14,000 nucleotides of DNA from an uncultured Mycoplasma sp. (GTDB taxonomy: Bacteria; Bacillota_I; Bacilli_A; RF39; UBA660), in NCBI GenBank assembly GCA_947565485.1, contig CANOGG010000005.1, positions 1 to 14,000 on the forward strand, given 5' to 3'. The notes under the pieces were generated by a model. It searched no databases. It was given only the letters and a program-made list of their open reading frames with translations, and was not told the origin of the DNA. Every line of letters starts with the position of its first letter. The stretch's first letter is position 1. The position numbers were made by a program, and so were the translations under genes. Below, piece after piece: positions 7,150 through 13,445 of this stretch.

Positions 7150-7155
7150 CCTCCT
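7150..7155 (-). promoter_or_regulatory. Shine-Dalgarno AGGAGG that decides the GT32 start
   Basis: A consensus AGGAGG overlaps the TAG stop of the upstream GT2 (TAGGAGG) and lies 4 nt before ATG 7145. It supports the shorter 235-residue GT32 protein and coupling between the two genes. Confidence 0.8.
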
Positions 7156-8320
7156 ATTTTATTTTGATATCTATAAAAGGATAGATACATAAAAATTTGG
7201 TAACAATTGTTATCGTTTCTTTATCTTTCTCATTTTGGACAATTATGGTGCGAAAACCTTGGGCCATTTCGGTTAAAATTTGATTGTAAATAGGAGATAT
7301 ATTATTACTTAACATATCTTTGTTAAATTTACGCATATCTTTGCCATAATAAATAAAATCTTGAGGAGAAATAGAAGTAATTTTTATTTCTCTTTGATTA
7401 TAATTTTGATAAAATTTAATGAGATTATTTAAAAAGAGATATTTCGTCGTAACTTCTTCGTTCGTAAAACGTTTAGAAATAATAAATGGGATGATGTTAG
7501 CGATATCAGGTGATTGTTTTTCCTGATAAAATGGTCTATAAGTTAAATGCAACTTATTTAAGAGGCGAAATATATTATATTGAAGACGATAACAAGGAAG
7601 GTGATAATATTTTAAAAGATTAACTGCGGTTCTTAATTCGCCATTTATAACATTTAGTTTACCTATCTCATTATTAATATAGTTTCCATCAAAGACACGA
7701 TACTTGATTATAGGAAAATTTACAGTTTGGACATTGAGCATTTTTACTTTCTCGTTATAAGAAAGCCAAAAAGGCATATTCCAGGTGAGATAATTTTCTT
7801 TAATATATTTCATAAAAATGGGATAGGGAGCAACAAAAGTATCAGCATATAAATTGCGACCAAGCCAGAGACATTGTAAAGGGGGTATCCAACTTTTAAT
7901 GTGGTATTTTTTGGTTTTTTGATAGCCTTTAGGATTACCAAGTTCATCGATTAGAGGGAGATTAGCGATGATGGCATCTGCTTTGTTATCTGAAAAATAG
8001 TTGTTGATAGTCTCTAGAGTTGTAGAACTCGCTAATAAGTCGTCTGAGTGTAATATAAGGATATAACTATCTTCTGAGATATATTTTGAAACATTTAAAA
8101 TGGCATTTAGTTGGTCAGCGTTTTCTTCATAATAATATTTTATTTCTTTTTTAGGATTTTTTTTAATTATATCTTGGACTATTTTTTCGGTGTTATCGGT
8201 TGAGCCATCGTTAGAAATAATTAATTCCCAATTAGTATAAGTTTGATTTAAGACACTGGATATGGTTTCTTTAATGGTTGATGCGTCATTATAGGTTGGT
8301 GTGATAATGCTAAATTTCAT
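7154..8320 (-). CDS. Family 2 glycosyltransferase with long C-terminal extension
   Basis: A 388-residue inverting glycosyltransferase. The GT-A domain begins at the first residue: FSIITPTYNDAS (3-14), ISNDGSTDNT (35-44), ADQLNAILN (68-76) and HSDD (91-94, the metal-binding DXD equivalent). WNMPFWLSYNEK and NFPIIKYRV follow in the region that normally shapes the acceptor site. The roughly 190 C-terminal residues are not recognised; they are rich in Tyr, Asn and Lys and lack membrane segments. The start is ATG 8320 with AGAGGTG six bases upstream. A GTG three codons earlier is in frame but lies inside that Shine-Dalgarno, so it is rejected. The start overlaps the wzy-like end by 11 nt. Probably one of the repeat-unit sugar transferases; donor unknown. 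Confidence 0.9.
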   Translation of the reverse strand: MKFSIITPTYNDASTIKETISSVLNQTYTNWELIISNDGSTDNTEKIVQDIIKKNPKKEIKYYYEENADQLNAILNVSKYISEDSYILILHSDDLLASSTTLETINNYFSDNKADAIIANLPLIDELGNPKGYQKTKKYHIKSWIPPLQCLWLGRNLYADTFVAPYPIFMKYIKENYLTWNMPFWLSYNEKVKMLNVQTVNFPIIKYRVFDGNYINNEIGKLNVINGELRTAVNLLKYYHLPCYRLQYNIFRLLNKLHLTYRPFYQEKQSPDIANIIPFIISKRFTNEEVTTKYLFLNNLIKFYQNYNQREIKITSISPQDFIYYGKDMRKFNKDMLSNNISPIYNQILTEMAQGFRTIIVQNEKDKETITIVTKFLCIYPFIDIKIK

Positions 8321-9623
8321 CGTTATCACCTCTTTTATTTTCGCTTAATAACTTGGGATTTAAAATAGTACATATATATATTTCATATAAGACTAATAAA
8401 GAAGACACGGCTGGCGAGCCAATGATATGCCCGGCGAGAAAACTAATGCCAATCATTAATACATAAATAAAGGTGGCAAAGATGAGGTTTGGTTTAAAAT
8501 GAAATATTTTGTTTTTAATGCTTTTAATAAGTTCATAGAATATGAAGAGGTAAGGCATAAATAAAAGAATAAAGCCTACAATTCCATAGTGGTAGAATAT
8601 ATCTAAAAAGTCCATTTCAATAACAAACATTTCTTGTTTTTCCAGGTCGTAAAAACCAACGCCAAATAATTTAGCAGGGATTTTACTTTGGACATATATT
8701 TTGTTGATGTCGATAACTTTATGGTTGCGATTACTAAGAATGATTGAGAGAAAATCAGTGTTAGGATTGGTGGTACTGGGATTAGTAGTAGGAGAATTAT
8801 TCTCTTTTAAACATTCTTTCATACTAATGCCAGCATTGTAACATTCAAGGCGACGATAGATATTTTTGCCGAATGCAGAATAGAAGATAATAAAAATTAT
8901 TAAACTAAGAAGAATAGTAAGTTTGTTTAAAATTTTTTTCTTTTGGAAACAATAAATAATAAAATAAACGAAGATGATTAAACCGAGGCCTAGGCTACTT
9001 ACTTTAGTAGAAATGGCAAGAATGCAAAAAATGCTTAGTGTTGATAGGAGAAGATATAATTTTTTATGTTCGTCTAATAATTTAAAGAGAACGGGGAACA
9101 TCATTAAAAGAATGGGGCCAAGTTCGTTTGCTGCATAGAACCAGCCAGAAAAACCAGTCGCATCAGTCACGTAAGCGTTAAAACTAGATTTAGTTATGAT
9201 AGGAATAAGCATAAAAATGATGTAGAATATTAAATTTGAGAAAATTATTTTATGCCAGGTTTTGGAATTTTGGGGCTCTTCATCAAAGAGATTTAAAAGG
9301 CCAAAAAACAAAATTGGATAATATAAAAATTTGAAAAGATAACTACATTCATTAAATAAGATTGTTAGATTAAAATAATTAGGTTTAGTTAAAAGATAAA
9401 TTAAACAAAACATAAAAAGGGAGAGATAATAAATAAGAGTTGGCTTTTTATATTTAGACTTAGACATAAAAAAGATATATATTACAAGAAAAAGCAATAA
9501 TATAACTCTAATTGCAACGCCAATTGTTATAGGAAAAATATTATATCTAGTCATAAGACCTGTTAAGAGATTTATAAGGGGAAAAATTACATATAATAGC
9601 TCAATACTTTTTGTCTTCTTCAT
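8310..9623 (-). CDS. wzy: Wzy-type polysaccharide polymerase / O-antigen ligase family membrane protein
   Basis: A 437-residue protein with about ten to twelve membrane segments and one large extracytoplasmic loop (about 253-345), the architecture of Wzy polymerases and O-antigen ligases. FSGWFYAANELGPILLM (158-174) resembles a recurring segment of Gram-positive members. KLFGVGFYD (318-326) and MDFLDIFYHYGIVGF (337-351) follow before the last membrane block, as in the family. Family sequences diverge strongly, so polymerase rather than ligase is inferred from the adjacent Wzx. The loop carries a low-complexity linker made of two near-repeats, PTTNP and STTNP (residues 278-287). The start, ATG 9623, has AAAGGAGC upstream. 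A 57-nt gap separates it from wzx; the end overlaps the following GT2 by 11 nt. It should join flipped repeat units on the outer membrane face. Confidence 0.82.
   Translation of the reverse strand: MKKTKSIELLYVIFPLINLLTGLMTRYNIFPITIGVAIRVILLLFLVIYIFFMSKSKYKKPTLIYYLSLFMFCLIYLLTKPNYFNLTILFNECSYLFKFLYYPILFFGLLNLFDEEPQNSKTWHKIIFSNLIFYIIFMLIPIITKSSFNAYVTDATGFSGWFYAANELGPILLMMFPVLFKLLDEHKKLYLLLSTLSIFCILAISTKVSSLGLGLIIFVYFIIYCFQKKKILNKLTILLSLIIFIIFYSAFGKNIYRRLECYNAGISMKECLKENNSPTTNPSTTNPNTDFLSIILSNRNHKVIDINKIYVQSKIPAKLFGVGFYDLEKQEMFVIEMDFLDIFYHYGIVGFILLFMPYLFIFYELIKSIKNKIFHFKPNLIFATFIYVLMIGISFLAGHIIGSPAVSSLLVLYEIYICTILNPKLLSENKRGDNDEI
8327..8333 (-). promoter_or_regulatory. Shine-Dalgarno AGAGGTG that decides the GT2 start
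   Basis: Lies six bases before ATG 8320 and inside the last codons of the polymerase gene. The competing in-frame GTG (8329-8327) is part of this site and so is unlikely to be an initiator. Confidence 0.75.
8757..8795 (-). repeat. Short near-repeat coding a Pro/Thr/Asn linker in the polymerase loop
   Basis: Codons for SPTTNP and STTNP follow one another, then NT, in the large extracytoplasmic loop of the wzy-like gene. The two units share the same residues but differ at several third codon positions, so it is an old or selected repeat rather than a fresh duplication. Confidence 0.55.
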
Positions 9624-9649
9624 TACTTTGCTCCTTTATTTTCATAATA

Positions 9650-9678
9650 ATTTTATCATAATTTAAAATTTTCAACAA
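9650..9678 (-). promoter_or_regulatory. Possible internal promoter before wzy
   Basis: TTGTTG (9678-9673) and TAAAAT (9655-9650) are spaced by 17 nt in the 57-nt gap after wzx; the -10 matches 5 of 6 bases and the -35 matches 3. Such AT-rich matches arise often by chance, so this is a weak call. It could provide extra transcription of wzy and the downstream transferases. Confidence 0.28.
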
Positions 9679-9680
9679 TA

Positions 9681-11195
9681 TTATTCTGTATATTTGCCTT
9701 TAACTTTTATAAAATCTATAAGTCTAGTAACTAAATTGCGGTATGGTTTAAAGATTGCATAGAAGATAATAAAGATAAGAATAAAGGTTATCAAGCCATA
9801 TATTAAAACATAAGTGATGAAAGATGGGATGTTATTGATAGTTATAATAGGAAGACTTAAGAGGTAACTTATAGCGATAGTGGAAGCAATAGCGATAAAA
9901 TAGGTTAAGAAATAAGATATAGGCTTTTCCTTAAAAATATTTTGGTAGATGTATATAGCATTTTGGATAAAGGAGGTTAGAAAATATGAGGCAAAAGTAC
10001 CAAGAAGAACTCCAACCATGCCATATTTATGGACTAATATTAAGGATATAGCAAGATTTAAGATAGCTTCACAGATAGTAGCTTTTTTTGTTTCTTTAAA
10101 TAAACCTTTACTATTAATAATAATAGTGATAGAACGCATGGCAATAGTTTGGAAAGTTATAGCACAGAATAAAATGAGAGTAAGAGTAGAGACGAGGTAT
10201 TTTTCACCAACCCATAGTTTAATTAAAGGGTTCAAAAATATTGTAAACATAACAGTGATGATAGAGGCAAGAAATAAGAAAGAAATATTTAATTCTTTAA
10301 AGACATTAAAAGATTTGGTAGTATTCTTGGTATCTTTACATAAAACATTAGCATAACTAGGAGTAATCGCACTAGCGATAATATAAATAGTATCTGTAAC
10401 AAATTTGGTGATATAGCTATAAGATGTGTAGATGATAACACTAAGAGGATTTATAAAAGTAGAGATAAGAATAATATCGGTATTAGAATTGAGTAACCCG
10501 GAAATTCTTTGATAGATTAAGTCTTTAGTTCCTTTTAAGTGAGATTTATTAAAGGCGTATTTATTATTTAGCCATGGATATATTTTTTTTACTTTGCTAT
10601 TGATGTATAAGTCTATCACGATAGTTAGGAAGATGCCAGGAATAAGTATAAGTAAGTAATTTACATGACATAAAACCAATATCATTTCAATAATAGTTTC
10701 TAAAATTTTAGTTCCTTTTACTAAATGATTTATTTTATAACTTTTTTGGTCAGCGTCTATGATGTTACGGGGAGCGATAAAAAAGTAATCGACAACGTTA
10801 CGAATGATGAAAATAATAAATATTAATTGAATATAGAGGGATGAGACATGGGCTTTAGTTAGAAATTGGACAAAAAAGCTGACAATAAAAGCTATTAAAA
10901 ACATAAAAAGGCCAATATAAAAATAGAATTTTTTGGAAGTGCTATATATTTTGTTTATTTGTTCATGGTCGTTTTTAGCGAATGCTTGGTATAATTTTTG
11001 ATTTAAAATAACACTGAAGCCAATATCAGCGATAGCTATGTAGCTAAAGATTTGATAGAATAACTGGTTTAGAGAATAAATATCATTACTTAAACCATTT
11101 ATAAAGACTTTAACTTTTAAAAAGCCTAATAAACCGATGATAATATTAAATATTGTAACTGATATAATATTTTTTAGGGAATTTTTTGTTCTCAT
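9681..11195 (-). CDS. wzx: Wzx-type oligosaccharide flippase (MOP superfamily)
   Basis: A 504-residue protein made almost entirely of hydrophobic segments, about twelve to fourteen, with short Lys-rich loops. This length and topology match polysaccharide flippases of the Wzx/PST branch. The N-terminal segment NIISVTIFNIIIGLLGFLKVKVF and then QLFYQIFSYIAIADIGFSV resemble the first two helices of that group; the latter is the usual aromatic-rich motif followed by 'ADLG'-like residues. It should move undecaprenyl-PP-linked repeat units from the cytoplasmic to the outer face for Wzy. It is the first gene of the operon that ends with tagA, preceded by a promoter with a perfect TATAAT and by the terminator of the upstream gene. 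GGAGTAG precedes ATG 11195. MATE-type transport of another substrate is unlikely given its neighbours. Confidence 0.87.
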   Translation of the reverse strand: MRTKNSLKNIISVTIFNIIIGLLGFLKVKVFINGLSNDIYSLNQLFYQIFSYIAIADIGFSVILNQKLYQAFAKNDHEQINKIYSTSKKFYFYIGLFMFLIAFIVSFFVQFLTKAHVSSLYIQLIFIIFIIRNVVDYFFIAPRNIIDADQKSYKINHLVKGTKILETIIEMILVLCHVNYLLILIPGIFLTIVIDLYINSKVKKIYPWLNNKYAFNKSHLKGTKDLIYQRISGLLNSNTDIILISTFINPLSVIIYTSYSYITKFVTDTIYIIASAITPSYANVLCKDTKNTTKSFNVFKELNISFLFLASIITVMFTIFLNPLIKLWVGEKYLVSTLTLILFCAITFQTIAMRSITIIINSKGLFKETKKATICEAILNLAISLILVHKYGMVGVLLGTFASYFLTSFIQNAIYIYQNIFKEKPISYFLTYFIAIASTIAISYLLSLPIITINNIPSFITYVLIYGLITFILIFIIFYAIFKPYRNLVTRLIDFIKVKGKYTE

Positions 11196-11219
11196 TTTAT
11201 CTACTCCATACTTATTTAT

Positions 11220-11248
11220 ATTATATCAAGAATAGATATAAAATTAAA
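11220..11248 (-). promoter_or_regulatory. Promoter of the wzx-tagA operon
   Basis: A perfect -10 TATAAT (11225-11220) lies 24 nt before ATG 11195. Seventeen bases upstream is TTTAAT (11248-11243), a poor -35 with three matches. It directly follows the terminator of the preceding gene, so an independent promoter is expected here. Confidence 0.55.
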
Positions 11249-11257
11249 CATTTTCTT

Positions 11258-11285
11258 AAAAAATTAAAAAGCACACTTGGTGCTT
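11258..11285 (-). terminator. Rho-independent terminator after the cysS operon
   Basis: On the minus strand AAGCAC, loop CAAGT, then GTGCTT forms a perfect 6-bp stem, followed by TTTAATTTTTT. The first two stem bases are the last two of the stop codon TAA of the YugP-like gene. It separates the cysS pair from the polysaccharide operon. Confidence 0.75.
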
Positions 11286-11916
11286 AACGAAAGTATCTTA
11301 TAAAATTATAGGGAAGGGTTGCAATATTAATAACGAGAAAGATAGTTAAATATTCTTTGTTTTCGTCATAAGGTTCTATTAGTTTGTCTTCTTTAACGAT
11401 AAGAGATAAGTCTTCTAATTTTTCAACAGTTTTTGATAGAAATTCGATGATTAAAAATTCGACTATGAAAGCTAAAATAAAGAGAATTAAACCAAACATG
11501 ATAACTTTCTCATTATTTAGGCAAGAACCTAAGATAATCATAAGATAAGAGGCTAATATTAAAAAAGAAGAAAAACGATGGCCTTTTATTAGTTTATGTC
11601 TTTTAGGGTTGGTATCAAGAGCAGTGTTTGCAGCGATAACTCCAGCATAGAGATTAGTGCCATCAAAAACTTCAGGTGATAACTTGATTACATTACGTTC
11701 AACATTATAGTGGTCTAAGAATTTGCCACTTTTTTTGATAATATGGGGTTCGTTTTCAGTATATTTGGAAGAAATATGACGGGCGATTTCAAAGCCAGAT
11801 AATTTAGTTTCATTTTCAGTATCTTTTAAGTCTTTGTAAAAGGCAAAAACGACGACATGCATGATAGCAATAAAGAGAAGAATTAAGAAAAAGATTATTT
11901 CAATTACAAGAGTCAT
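11284..11916 (-). CDS. YugP-like (Zn_peptidase_2) membrane protein lacking the HExxH zinc site
   Basis: A 210-residue protein with an N-terminal membrane helix (about 3-26), a cytoplasmic-type segment, two helices (about 117-160) and a C-terminal hydrophobic stretch (about 189-205). Residues 39-96 follow the pattern of the YugP family of membrane zinc peptidases: LSGFEIARHI, then GKFLDHYNVERNVIKLSPEVF and DGTNLYAGVIAA. In active relatives, as I recall the family, the next residues read HExGHA; here they are NTALDT (97-102), so both His and the Glu are missing. It is therefore probably not a protease. The frame is intact and the start is well formed (GAGGT seven bases before ATG 11916), so it looks maintained rather than decayed. 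It abuts the cysS stop (TAGATG) and ends in a terminator. The family link is by pattern memory only; function is unknown. Confidence 0.65.
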   Translation of the reverse strand: MTLVIEIIFFLILLFIAIMHVVVFAFYKDLKDTENETKLSGFEIARHISSKYTENEPHIIKKSGKFLDHYNVERNVIKLSPEVFDGTNLYAGVIAANTALDTNPKRHKLIKGHRFSSFLILASYLMIILGSCLNNEKVIMFGLILFILAFIVEFLIIEFLSKTVEKLEDLSLIVKEDKLIEPYDENKEYLTIFLVINIATLPYNFIRYFR

Positions 11917-13302
11917 CTAGATTACCTCATAAATAGTGCCCTCGCGGGTGTCTTTTAGAATTATACCAAGATGTTCTAAGTCCTTTCTAATTTGGTCGGC
12001 TTCAGCGTAATTTTTATTTTGTTTGGCAATATTTCTTTTTTCAATCATTTCGTTAACGTAGGTTACATCAATTTCTTTTTCTTCCTTTTTAGTTAAGTCG
12101 AGGGATAAAACTTGGTCAAAATATTTGATTATTTCTTTTTTAGTAGTATCATTAGTATTATTTTTTAAGACTTCATAAATTAAAGTTAGGGCATTAGCAG
12201 TATTTAAGTCATCACTTAGAGTCTCTTTAAACTTTGTGATAAAGTCATCTTTAATAGTATTGTCAATGGGTTCGTTATCGCTTAGATTTTGGACCTTATT
12301 TCTTAATTTTTTATAGGCATTTTTGGCACTGGCAAGAGAGTCAAAAGTGAATGTTAGTTGTTTTCGATAGTGGCTTTGAAGAACCATAAAACGATAGCTT
12401 AAAGGGTTATAGCCTTCTTCTTCTAAATAAGAAATGGTAAGAGTTTGGCCTTTAGATTTACTCATTTTACCAGAGGCATCATTTAGATGTTCGCCATGGA
12501 CCCAATACTTGCACCATTTATGACCGATATAACTCTCAGATTGGGCTATTTCATTAGTGTGATGGGGAAAAATGTTATCCACACCACCACAATGGATATC
12601 TAAGTATTCGCCTAAGTGTTTTAGAGAAATACCAGTACATTCGATATGCCAGCCAGGATAACCAACGCCCCAAGGACTATTCCATTTTAGTTCTTGGTCG
12701 TCAAATTTAGATTTCGTAAACCATAAAACAAAGTCGGTTTTATTTTTTTTGTTAGTGTCTTCTTCAACGGTATCACGAACACCAGATAATAATTCTTCGC
12801 CGACATGATTAGTTAGGCGATAGTAATTATCAAGTTTAGAAGTGTCAAAATAGATGTTACCCCCAGCGCTATAAGCATAGCCGTCAGTGATTAGTTTACT
12901 GATTATCTTAATATATTCGGAAATGTTTTCGGTGGCAGGACTTATAATGTCAGGTTTTTTGATGTTTAGTTTAGCAGTATCGTTAAAGAAAGCATCAGTA
13001 TAATACTTAGCAATTTCTAAGACACCCTTATTCTCTTTTTTAGCACTCTTAACCATTTTATCTTCGCCAGTGTCGGCATCACTACTTAAATGCCCCACAT
13101 CTGTTATATTCATAACGCGTGTTACTTTATAGTCTAAGAGTCTTAAAGTTTTTTCTAAGACATCCTCCATAATGTAAGTTCGCAAATTGCCAATGTGAGC
13201 ATAGCTGTAAACTGTAGGACCACAGGTGTACATGTTAACGACATTATCTTTCCAGGGGATAAATTCCTCGATTTTTTTGTTTTCAGTGTTATATAATTTC
13301 AT
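11917..13302 (-). CDS. cysS: Cysteinyl-tRNA synthetase
   Basis: Class I aminoacyl-tRNA synthetase, 461 residues, that charges tRNA-Cys in the cytoplasm. It has YTCGPTVYSYAHIGNLRTY (25-43) with the HIGH-type HIGN at 36-39, and GKMSKSKG (278-285) with the KMSKS loop. The zinc ligands are all visible by comparison with the E. coli enzyme: C27, C222 (in GWHIECTG), H247 and E251 (in FPHHTNEIAQ). The C-terminal anticodon-binding region ends KNYAEADQIRKDLEHLGIILKD, as usual. Length is normal. The start, ATG 13302, is preceded by AAAGGGTGG and by AT-rich TATAAT sequences. The leader is at most about 140 nt because a divergent gene starts at 13446, and no T-box elements were found. The stop TAG abuts the ATG of the YugP-like gene, so the two are probably co-transcribed. 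Confidence 0.98.
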   Translation of the reverse strand: MKLYNTENKKIEEFIPWKDNVVNMYTCGPTVYSYAHIGNLRTYIMEDVLEKTLRLLDYKVTRVMNITDVGHLSSDADTGEDKMVKSAKKENKGVLEIAKYYTDAFFNDTAKLNIKKPDIISPATENISEYIKIISKLITDGYAYSAGGNIYFDTSKLDNYYRLTNHVGEELLSGVRDTVEEDTNKKNKTDFVLWFTKSKFDDQELKWNSPWGVGYPGWHIECTGISLKHLGEYLDIHCGGVDNIFPHHTNEIAQSESYIGHKWCKYWVHGEHLNDASGKMSKSKGQTLTISYLEEEGYNPLSYRFMVLQSHYRKQLTFTFDSLASAKNAYKKLRNKVQNLSDNEPIDNTIKDDFITKFKETLSDDLNTANALTLIYEVLKNNTNDTTKKEIIKYFDQVLSLDLTKKEEKEIDVTYVNEMIEKRNIAKQNKNYAEADQIRKDLEHLGIILKDTREGTIYEVI

Positions 13303-13445
13303 AATACCACCCTTTCTTATTTATATTATATTATAAAGTTTTCAAAAAGGAAAGAGGAAGTTTTAGGGCGGGAAAATGAGAGGGTTTTACGAGGCTTAAA
13401 GAGGTATGTTTTTGTGATTTTGGGTTAAACTATCAAAGATGAAAT
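13303..13445. other. Divergent intergenic region between cysS and the FAD oxidoreductase
   Basis: This 143-bp gap holds the AT-rich cysS promoter zone at its left end and a purine-rich stretch on the plus strand (about 13348-13404) with many GAGG and GGG runs. No clear -35/-10 pair was found for the plus-strand gene, and no stable hairpin, tRNA or riboswitch was recognised. A seven-codon frame starting at 13377 is present but has no supporting evidence of being a gene. Confidence 0.5.
13325..13335 (-). promoter_or_regulatory. Likely -10 region of the cysS promoter
   Basis: TATAATATAAT contains two overlapping perfect -10 hexamers, 22-27 nt and 27-32 nt before ATG 13302. A convincing -35 at 16-18 nt was not found; the best is TTTCCT. 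No T-box leader is present. Confidence 0.45.

Noticed and set aside
9949..10356. A 135-codon open frame on the plus strand
   Set aside because: Opposite the wzx gene; the composition is that expected from the complement of a hydrophobic protein.
13377..13400. Seven-codon plus-strand frame preceded by GGGCGGG
   Set aside because: Too short, no further support, and it sits in a purine-rich spacer where such a match is likely by chance.
13303..13445. T-box leader for cysS
   Set aside because: The space is at most about 140 nt, and neither a TGGNACCGCG-like antiterminator nor a terminator hairpin is seen before cysS.
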